A DNA stretch of 32,815 nt from an uncultured Fibrobacter sp. (GTDB lineage Bacteria; Fibrobacterota; Fibrobacteria; Fibrobacterales; Fibrobacteraceae), in assembly GCA_946414025.1 (NCBI GenBank), contig CAMKMX010000032.1:1-32815 (forward strand), read 5' to 3'. Within the stretch, counting starts at the first letter, position 1, and each line of letters opens with the position of its first letter. A model generated the notes under the pieces. The model did no database searches and was not told where the DNA came from. It saw nothing but the letters and a program-made list of their open reading frames with translations. This document shows positions 25,203 to 31,184 of the stretch, piece after piece. Made by a program: the position numbers and the translations under genes.

Positions 25203-25841
25203 CTAACAGCTACATAGTCTTTTGTTTACTTCATCAATGATATTTTTTACAAATTCATAACACCCACTATCATGAATTCTATCTAGACAAGCACCATGAT
25301 AACTCCAATACTTATTCCATTCCGCCCTATGATAGATGTAATTACGGATGGATGGGTGAACAACCTTTACCAAATGAATGCCTAGACCATTTATTTCATG
25401 CTTTATAAATTCGTAAGGGCTCTTGCCACAAGCAATTACGGCTGAAAAACGTTCTTTTTTCAACCAATCGTTGGTGTTCAAATGGGTATTTTTATTGCCA
25501 TTCTCGTCTTTTACATTAGCAAAAGCAATCTTCTCTTGAAGCATAAAATGGAAGAATTCTTTTGGGGTCGGAAATAGAAGGTTATTTAAGGCTGCAAGTT
25601 TCAAATTAATTCCCATTCCACAAAATAGAGGCAACGCAGAATATTGATCATCCAGCAACTCATACCATGTTGGTTTTCAAAATGCAATTCCAGTCGCTCT
25701 TGTCGGGTAAGGGTCTTCTCCTACAATAAGCACCCCATTTGAAACCCCTTCTACAAGATTATCATATTCATCCCCCCAATCATCATTTCGAGTTTGCCAT
25801 TCAGAACCAGAACACCCTCTACAATTCAAACATTGAATCAA
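25203..25841 (-). pseudogene. Uracil-DNA glycosylase-like gene interrupted by an in-frame TGA
   Basis: Read from a TTG at 25841 (with aaggag seven bases ahead), the frame encodes a roughly 212-residue uracil-DNA glycosylase-like protein that would remove uracil from DNA. It has CLNCRGC near the N-terminus, VLIVGEDPYPTRATGIAF (compare the water-activating GQDPY motif of UDG), and VVHPSIRNYIYHR (compare the HPS motif). Codon 55, directly after GIAF, is TGA (25677-25679) where related enzymes usually have Ser or Cys; the frame then continues intact to 25203. A single base change, such as TCA or TGC to TGA, explains it. The gene is AT-rich and 39 bases behind a FISUMP gene. A sequencing error is possible. 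Confidence 0.7.
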
Positions 25842-25880
25842 GATTAAACTCCTTGAACAAAACCTTTTTGCGACTTATTC

Positions 25881-27434
25881 CTAATCGGAATTTTTTACGC
25901 AACGTACCGAAAAAACATTCTCCTTGTCAGTCTCCAAAAGGTCCGCTTCGTCGGGATCCAAGCGCCAATAGTAGGCTCCATAATTTTCTTTTTTATCATC
26001 CGTTGAACTCCAAAATTCGGCATAGTTGCGGCCGTTTGACATCGGTATAGCAGAAAAACCATATGCATTTGTTGCATACACCCATTTTTTGACTCCCTTC
26101 ATTTGCATAGCATAAGAGGAATTATTCATAAAATTGTATAGAGTCCTCCACTCTGTAGAATCAGGCAAATGCCAACCTTCGGGACATACTCCACGTACAG
26201 GATATGACGGACTGCAGGAAACGCCTAAGCCACACCCCTTACCACTCAAACTAAAAACTCCAGCACTATCCATCGCTACAGTCCAACTATATAACCGTCC
26301 AAATGTATCACAATTCTCTGGAATGTCATTAAAGCAGTAGCTACTAGAATCAGATTGTCCCTGTGGCTGTAGATAAGCATAATTCAGGTTTTCCGCCATC
26401 CAAACTTGATTTCCGATAACAATGGTCTTATATATTTTTTGATCTCTCTCATCAATTAAAGTCCCATATGCTAATTCTAGAGAAAATACCCAAGCCCCGT
26501 TTTGGCACCTATATACAGAATCTTGGCTAGGAGAGTAATGTCTTTTTACAACAACACCCTCATTTTCTGCAGAACAGAAATCCAAATTGTAAGTATCCAT
26601 TATTTCATTGATATCGATATTGGCTCTTTTTTCGCCACAAGTAATCATAATGAAATCATTTACACGATTAACAGAGCAACTTGAACCCGTATCGCCCTTC
26701 TCGCCTTTTTCTCCTTCAATACCTTGTTCACCAGTGTCTCCTTTATCTCCTTTTTCCCCTTGAGCACCCTGCTCCCCTGTATCGCCCTTGTCGCCCTTCT
26801 CACCTTGGACGCCTTGTTCACCAGTGTCTCCTTTATCTCCTTTTTCCCCTTGAGCACCCTGCTCCCCTGTATCGCCCTTGTCGCCCTTCTCACCTTGGAC
26901 GCCTTGTTCACCAGTGTCTCCTTTATCTCCTTTTTTCCCTTGAGCACCCTGCTCCCCTGTATCCCCCTTGTCACCCTTCTCGCCCTGGATGCCCTGCGCA
27001 CCGGTATCGCCCTTGTCGCCTTTCTCGCCTTGGATGCCCTGAGTTCCATTTATGCCGCTAGAGCCGTTGGCGCCATTCAAGAGAATCCCGATGGAATCCC
27101 CATTGCATAAAATCTTTAGACCGCTACCGTCTTTCAACTTTTCAGCGGAGCACTTGAAGTCGTCCAACTTGTCGGTATAATCCGAATAAGTAGCAAGCCA
27201 ATTGCCATCGACACAAATACGCGGCGACGGTTCATCCTTAATTAAAGCCTGCTGACCTTCGCTTTCAGAAGTGCAATCGGGGAGATTAGATTCATCAGCA
27301 ACGACCACTACACCTTCTTGCTCGATTTGGGTGATATTCTCATTCGTCATATCATCACCACAGGCGGCAAGCCACACAATCATCATAGCGTAAATTATGG
27401 AGAATGATAGAATCTGTCTTAACTTCAAAGTCAT
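25881..27434 (-). CDS. Collagen-like FISUMP-domain lipoprotein, downstream paralog
   Basis: The 517-residue protein starts with a signal peptide ending LAAC (lipobox, Cys25), then an N-terminal domain shared with its upstream neighbour (DCTSESEGQQAL, PRICVDG, SDYTDKLDDFKC). A collagen-like Gly-X-Y segment follows (about 118-249), with eight 15-residue units such as GEQGAQGEKGDKGDT. A linker leads to the C-terminal FISUMP domain (about 325-515: VIGNQVWMAENLNYA, CPEGWHLPDSTEW, FSAIPMSNGR, FWSST, FSVRCVK). The FISUMP family is abundant in Fibrobacter; its function is not established. An outer-surface, stalked display role is inferred. The start has aaggag seven bases ahead and lies 23 bases after the neighbour's stop. 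Confidence 0.9.
   Translation of the reverse strand: MTLKLRQILSFSIIYAMMIVWLAACGDDMTNENITQIEQEGVVVVADESNLPDCTSESEGQQALIKDEPSPRICVDGNWLATYSDYTDKLDDFKCSAEKLKDGSGLKILCNGDSIGILLNGANGSSGINGTQGIQGEKGDKGDTGAQGIQGEKGDKGDTGEQGAQGKKGDKGDTGEQGVQGEKGDKGDTGEQGAQGEKGDKGDTGEQGVQGEKGDKGDTGEQGAQGEKGDKGDTGEQGIEGEKGEKGDTGSSCSVNRVNDFIMITCGEKRANIDINEIMDTYNLDFCSAENEGVVVKRHYSPSQDSVYRCQNGAWVFSLELAYGTLIDERDQKIYKTIVIGNQVWMAENLNYAYLQPQGQSDSSSYCFNDIPENCDTFGRLYSWTVAMDSAGVFSLSGKGCGLGVSCSPSYPVRGVCPEGWHLPDSTEWRTLYNFMNNSSYAMQMKGVKKWVYATNAYGFSAIPMSNGRNYAEFWSSTDDKKENYGAYYWRLDPDEADLLETDKENVFSVRCVKNSD
26688..27047 (-). repeat. Eight 45-base units coding collagen-like repeats, with perfect 90-base copies
   Basis: Eight 45-base units encode GxQGxQGEKGDKGDT-type peptides. 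Within them, 26731-26820 and 26821-26910 are identical over 90 bases. The following 26911-26989 is nearly so, with a base change that turns GEKG into GKKG. The unit of duplication is therefore the 90-base dimer (alternating GEQGAQ and GEQGVQ). The number of units is expected to vary between strains. Confidence 0.85.
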
Positions 27435-27457
27435 ACGGATCTCCTTTGGTAAAAGCG

Positions 27458-29053
27458 CTAATCATCGTCCTTAAGGCAACGAACAGATACAAGATATTCC
27501 CAATATTCTTGAAGGCAGATGTAGAATTTGTCACTCCCTGATAGACTTTCTGCAAAACAGGCATATTGTAGATAAGAATAAGAACCATTTTTGCCATAGA
27601 TAGCCCAAAAGCCAGTATGGGTCCCTCCAGCGACTGCGTTAAGACTTACCCACTTTCCTGCAGGAAGCGCCGAAAAACCATAAATATCGGTGGCATTTGA
27701 CCAACCCATATTTTTTGCCTGCAATGCATAAGAAGACTGCCCCACGTTGTTATAAAGAATGTACCATTCATCTCTTGTTGGTATGTGCCATCCTTCAGGG
27801 CAGATACCCCTAATAGGCAATGTTATACGACATAGTGATTCCATGGATTCCTTGCCACACCCTTTTGCATTTGTTGAAAATGTTCCGGCACTGTCATATG
27901 CCGCCGATGCCGTATAAAGGCGGCCATATTTTGCACAACTATCGCACTTGGAACGGCCCTGTATTCCAGGATACACAATGCTATCATAATAGTTCAAATT
28001 TTCAGCCATCCATATTTGAGAACCTATAGTAACAGTTTTATACACCTTCTGATCTCTTGAATCAATCAAAGTCCCGTAAGTTAATTCGATCGAGCCTTCC
28101 CAAAATCCATTTTTACAACTATATACAGAATCTTGATAATTTGAAATATGTTTTTTTACAACCATTCCTTCATTAGCAATAGGACAAAGTCCCCGTATTT
28201 CATTGACATCAAGAGCAACATTATTTTCACCACAATTGATTGTTATGATGTCATCCACACGTACTACTGAACAATCATCACCCTTGTCACCTTTTTCACC
28301 CTGAATACCCTGCGCACCAGTGTCACCCTTGTCACCTTTTTCGCCCTGGATACCCTGCGCACCAGTGTCACCTTTGTCACCTTTCTCACCTTGGATGCCC
28401 TGCGCTCCGGTATCACCCTTGTCGCCTTTTTCGCCCTGGATACCCTGCGCACCAGTGTCACCTTTGTCACCTTTCTCACCTTGGATGCCCTGCGCTCCGG
28501 TATCACCCTTGTCGCCTTTTTCGCCCTGGATACCCTGCGCTCCGGTATCACCCTTGTCGCCTTTTTCGCCTTGGATGCCCTGCGCTCCGGTGTCGCCCTT
28601 ATCACCTTTCTCGCCTTGAATACCTTGCGCACCGTTTACGCCATTAGAACCGTTGGTGCCATTTAGAACAACGCCTATGGAATCGCCGTTACACAAAATC
28701 TTTAGGCCGCTGCCGTCTTTCAATTTTTCTGCGGAGCACTTGAAGTCATCCAACTTATCGGTGTAATCCGAAAAAGTCGCGAACCACTTGCCATCGACAC
28801 AAATACGCGGTGACGGTTCATCCTTGACCAGAGCCTGTTGCCCTTCGTTTTCAGACGTGCAATCGGGAAGTTTGGAAACATCGGCAACGACCGCCATGTT
28901 CTCTTGCACGATCTGGGTGATGTTCTCGTTCGTCACCTCATCGCCGCAAGCGAATAGAATAGCACATATAGAGATTGCCACACCTGCTTTCAGCAGGTTC
29001 GCAATGAAGCTTTTGCTAGGCGCGTTCGTGTTTACGTTTTTGTTCCAAGCCAT
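27458..29053 (-). CDS. Collagen-like FISUMP-domain lipoprotein, upstream paralog
   Basis: The 531-residue product has a signal peptide ending ILFAC (lipobox), the same N-terminal domain as its downstream paralog, a collagen-like region (about 130-260) of eight GAQGIQGEKGDKGDT units, and a C-terminal FISUMP domain (about 335-530: TIGSQIWMAENLNY, GRLYTASAAYDSAG, CPEGWHIPTRDEW, GFSALPAGKW, VSVRCLKDD). The ATG at 29053 is chosen because ggagg lies five bases ahead; an ATG four codons earlier overlaps that site. It is the first gene of the two- or three-gene unit and has a long leader with a hairpin over the ribosome-binding site and a structured region beyond. Function unknown; surface display is inferred. 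Confidence 0.9.
   Translation of the reverse strand: MAWNKNVNTNAPSKSFIANLLKAGVAISICAILFACGDEVTNENITQIVQENMAVVADVSKLPDCTSENEGQQALVKDEPSPRICVDGKWFATFSDYTDKLDDFKCSAEKLKDGSGLKILCNGDSIGVVLNGTNGSNGVNGAQGIQGEKGDKGDTGAQGIQGEKGDKGDTGAQGIQGEKGDKGDTGAQGIQGEKGDKGDTGAQGIQGEKGDKGDTGAQGIQGEKGDKGDTGAQGIQGEKGDKGDTGAQGIQGEKGDKGDDCSVVRVDDIITINCGENNVALDVNEIRGLCPIANEGMVVKKHISNYQDSVYSCKNGFWEGSIELTYGTLIDSRDQKVYKTVTIGSQIWMAENLNYYDSIVYPGIQGRSKCDSCAKYGRLYTASAAYDSAGTFSTNAKGCGKESMESLCRITLPIRGICPEGWHIPTRDEWYILYNNVGQSSYALQAKNMGWSNATDIYGFSALPAGKWVSLNAVAGGTHTGFWAIYGKNGSYSYLQYACFAESLSGSDKFYICLQEYWEYLVSVRCLKDDD
28274..28633 (-). repeat. Eight 45-base units coding GAQGIQGEKGDKGDT
   Basis: All eight units encode the same peptide except the last residue of the final unit (Asp for Thr). 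At DNA level two synonymous versions alternate (for example caccagtgtcacctttgtc and ctccggtatcacccttgtc), again pointing to a 90-base duplication unit. The peptide is more uniform than in the downstream paralog. Confidence 0.85.
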
Positions 29054-29059
29054 GACGGC

Positions 29060-29084
29060 CTCCATCGGTTAAAATCCTATGGAG
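29060..29084 (-). promoter_or_regulatory. Hairpin covering the ribosome-binding site of the first FISUMP gene
   Basis: In the mRNA ctccat (29084-29079) is perfectly complementary to atggag (29065-29060), with a 13-base loop. The second arm contains most of the Shine-Dalgarno sequence ggagg (29063-29059). Closed, this stem would hide the site; opening it would allow translation from 29053. Confidence 0.5.
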
Positions 29085-29133
29085 TTTCGCCTTGCTCGGC
29101 TTAGAAAGCGCGACACCTATTTCGAGTGAATAC

Positions 29134-29373
29134 AAAAAAGGGGTGCGGGTTCGCTGCGGTTTATCTAACTGAGGCTCTGCAATGCCTATGCGTGATAAAC
29201 GCAAACGACCCACGCCCCAAAAATGGGCGACACGACTGTAGATGTTTCCACAGTTTGTCGAAATACGCCCAAAAGAACCGCTATGGGCGGCTCGTTAAAC
29301 GTATCTACGTGAGCGTTCGCCTTGTTCTCACGCAAGTGAAATTTGCAGATTTCAGTTAGAGAACAAGAGCAAA
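29134..29373 (-). ncRNA. Candidate structured RNA or leader upstream of the FISUMP operon
   Basis: Four consecutive hairpins fill this stretch. In minus-strand order: arms 29367-29359 with 29329-29321 (9 perfect pairs) enclosing 29354-29349 with 29342-29337; arms ggcg-gctc around acgt-atct-acgt (29321-29286); arms tgggcg/cgccca (29271-29224); and a long stem 29218-29207 with 29151-29140, continued by gataaacgc/gcggtttatc (29202-29194 with 29165-29156). T6 follows (29139-29134), as in a terminator. In addition tctaactga (29164-29172) and tcagttaga (29352-29360) are perfect 9-base complements, which could join the first and last hairpins. Two of the outer pairs in the last stem are A-C mismatches on this strand (G-U on the other), so strand is not certain. 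I matched it to no known RNA family. Confidence 0.5.
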
Positions 29374-29379
29374 AACTCT

Positions 29380-29408
29380 CTTATATGTCCAATTTAAAAA
29401 TAACATAA
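29380..29408 (-). promoter_or_regulatory. Possible sigma-70-type promoter for the structured RNA
   Basis: On the minus strand a TATAAG (29385-29380) resembles the -10 consensus at five of six positions. TTATGT (29408-29403) stands 17 bases upstream as a poor -35 box. Transcription would start near 29373, only a few bases before the first hairpin. The surrounding 29386-29470 is AT-rich. Confidence 0.35.
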
Positions 29409-29521
29409 ATTCAGGCTAAACGCACAGATAATTTACAAGAAAGTGCGATTTTGTGCCAAAAATGGCGAATTTTTGGGCCAATTTGTAAAGGAAAAGGGCT
29501 GTTCCAAGTTGTAATGGGGGC
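29409..29521. other. AT-rich spacer without a recognised gene
   Basis: This is the remainder of the 456-base gap between the FISUMP operon and the DUF4062 gene. It is AT-rich with words such as tgtgccaaaaatggcgaattttt; ggcgaatttttgggcca has no clear stem with T tail. No open frame or RNA gene is convincing. Confidence 0.4.
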
Positions 29522-31069
29522 TTAATCATCCCGTTCGCCATGCGACGTGATGTATTTGCGGTTTGGATCATGGGAAGCCGTGGTAGTCGGGCGAAGCATA
29601 CCCATCATAACCAATTTGGTAGTATATTGCTGACGCGTCTTTGTTTGATTTTTTACGCCTAACATGTCCAAAATTTCTTGTGCCGTTCGGGGCATTTCAT
29701 TGCAAAATTCCAGTACCTTTTGCTGCTTGGCAGTAAGACGCATTTTATCACCTTTTCCACCATGCTTGGTTACTTCCCCGCCTAAGTTGGTTACTTTTTT
29801 GTCAAGGTTGGTTACCTTTTCGCTGGAGTTGGTTACTTTTTCATCGGGGTCTGACACCTTTGTCTTACGATATATGACCGTGCGGAAGTCTTCTGCCTGG
29901 TAAAATTCCGGTGTCTGGAGACCATATTGTTCACAAGCCGCTATCAAATCGGTCGTTCCTGTTCCCAAATGCTCAATATAGCCGGCAAGGAACAACGGGT
30001 GCGCAATGACGGGATTTGTGGGCTCAGACGAATGCATTTCACGCAGTTTCTGTACAGTAAAACCATCGGGAAGCCGTCCAGGGTTCCAAATCTCGACACG
30101 ATCACGAAAAAGCATCACCTGCACGCTGGCATTGCTGGTATAGTCACGATGCGCAACGGCATTGGCAATAGCTTCTGCCACGGCACTTTCCGGCAATTCG
30201 TAATCCACAGGAGCATCCGCCGAATGGTCGCGAGTACCCACGCGAGCGTCTATGCGCGACATTACGAAACCAACGGCCTTATCTATCATCTCAAAGAGCG
30301 AACCTGCGAACACTTGATAATTGCGGATGGGTTTTTCCACTTTTGTGCCATAGAACTGAGCGCAGCGAACCTCCGATGTGCGGAAGAACCGTTGCGGATC
30401 CTTGGCAAAAAGGAGTAGAGCTGAATTTGTCAAGCGACCGTCATCCGTCAATACATGTATGCCCGAAAAAATCTTTTCCATACCATCGGCAAATGTCAGC
30501 GGGAAATTGCGTTTTTCCTTTGCCCTGTTGATGAATGTCCGCACCCGCTCAGGGTCAATATCATCGTAAGTTGCAACCGGATGAGCCGCAGCATCAAAGG
30601 GAGCCTTACGAATGAATTCTTTTTGTTCCAGATAATCAATGAGAGAGTTGTAAACGGCTGTGCGTAGTTCTTCGTAGGTGGTAAAGCTGCGACGGACAAG
30701 TTCCTGCTCGACCTTCTTTACAAAAACTTGTTCCTTTGGCTCTCGCTTGGATTCAGTTCGCAACGTGTACACCAACCGATGTACAAAATGAGCCTTTGCT
30801 GTATCGTATTCACGTTCCGTGAGTGAAACGCCCTCAGAGTCCTCGTAGCCGTATTGCGTGCCGAAAATACCCAAATAAATATGGCTTTCGGCAGCTTGAG
30901 CAAGATACGCCTTTTGTGCAGAAACCTCGGATGCAGGCATATCCTCAAAAATAAACGGCACAAAGAAACGACCGAGCAGGGAATCCGTCCGGATATAATC
31001 GCACAAGAGTCGTCGTTCGCAAGCAAACTCTCGCTGAACACTGCTGATGAATACTTTTATATCACCCAT
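29522..31069 (-). CDS. DUF4062 plus histidine-kinase-type ATPase protein with winged-helix tail
   Basis: The 515-residue protein has three parts. Residues 1-105 (KVFISSVQREFACERRLLCDYI, then YLGIFGTQYG) match the DUF4062 type. Residues 170-400 match the HATPase_c_4 domain of AlbA/Schlafen-associated regulators, with EAIANAVAHRDY (Glu299, Asn303), DRVEIWNPGRLPDG and HLGTGTTD. Residues 445-510 look like a winged helix (LTAKQQKVLEFCNEMPRTAQ). Between lie four 7-residue repeats (EKVTNSS, EKVTNLD, KKVTNLG, GEVTKHG). The role may be ATP-dependent regulation or defence; DUF4062 also heads some STAND-type proteins. It lies alone between the FISUMP region and ileS, typical of a recently acquired gene. 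The ATG at 31069 has a fair agag signal. Confidence 0.75.
   Translation of the reverse strand: MGDIKVFISSVQREFACERRLLCDYIRTDSLLGRFFVPFIFEDMPASEVSAQKAYLAQAAESHIYLGIFGTQYGYEDSEGVSLTEREYDTAKAHFVHRLVYTLRTESKREPKEQVFVKKVEQELVRRSFTTYEELRTAVYNSLIDYLEQKEFIRKAPFDAAAHPVATYDDIDPERVRTFINRAKEKRNFPLTFADGMEKIFSGIHVLTDDGRLTNSALLLFAKDPQRFFRTSEVRCAQFYGTKVEKPIRNYQVFAGSLFEMIDKAVGFVMSRIDARVGTRDHSADAPVDYELPESAVAEAIANAVAHRDYTSNASVQVMLFRDRVEIWNPGRLPDGFTVQKLREMHSSEPTNPVIAHPLFLAGYIEHLGTGTTDLIAACEQYGLQTPEFYQAEDFRTVIYRKTKVSDPDEKVTNSSEKVTNLDKKVTNLGGEVTKHGGKGDKMRLTAKQQKVLEFCNEMPRTAQEILDMLGVKNQTKTRQQYTTKLVMMGMLRPTTTASHDPNRKYITSHGERDD
29766..29849 (-). repeat. Four 21-base tandem repeats inside the DUF4062 gene
   Basis: The word ttggttac recurs at 29766, 29787, 29808 and 29829, exactly 21 bases apart, and encodes the four (E/K)KVTNxx heptads. 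The unit is in frame, so copy number can change without breaking the gene. The encoded linker sits between the ATPase and winged-helix parts. Confidence 0.8.
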
Positions 31070-31124
31070 TTTTCTCTCTTCAGATCATCTCTGTTCTTTC
31101 GTTTTGAAGATAGATAATTTTCAG

Positions 31125-31163
31125 AAAAAAGGAAACGGCGCTCCCACGGGGAACGCCATTTTT
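31125..31163 (-). terminator. ileS: Rho-independent terminator after ileS
   Basis: Arms ggcg-ctccc (31137-31145) and gggga-acgcc (31148-31157) form a GC-rich stem with a one-base mismatch on each side and a two-base loop. A6 (31125-31130) and T5 (31159-31163) flank it, so it can end transcription in both directions; in the ileS direction the T6 tail follows. It begins aaaaggaaacgg like the pheS terminator. Confidence 0.75.
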
Positions 31164-31184
31164 GATTTAAACCATTCTCTTTGA

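Noticed and set aside
25677..25679. TGA read as selenocysteine or as a reassigned codon
   Set aside because: Other genes here end in TGA, no SECIS-like hairpin stands out after the codon, and this enzyme family has no known selenoprotein. A point mutation is simpler.
26688..28633. Regular direct repeats that could be taken for a CRISPR array
   Set aside because: The repeats have no unique spacers, are multiples of three, and encode Gly-X-Y peptides within intact genes.
29134..29218. TPP riboswitch or tmRNA identity for the structured region
   Set aside because: ggggtgc resembles the first TPP motif, but CUGAGA and the ACCUGA-type segments are missing. No tRNA-like ends or tag frame of tmRNA are present.
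29126..29359. A 77-codon plus-strand frame in the gap before the DUF4062 gene
   Set aside because: It lacks a ribosome-binding site, its product has no motif, and it coincides with the four-hairpin region, which explains the sequence better.
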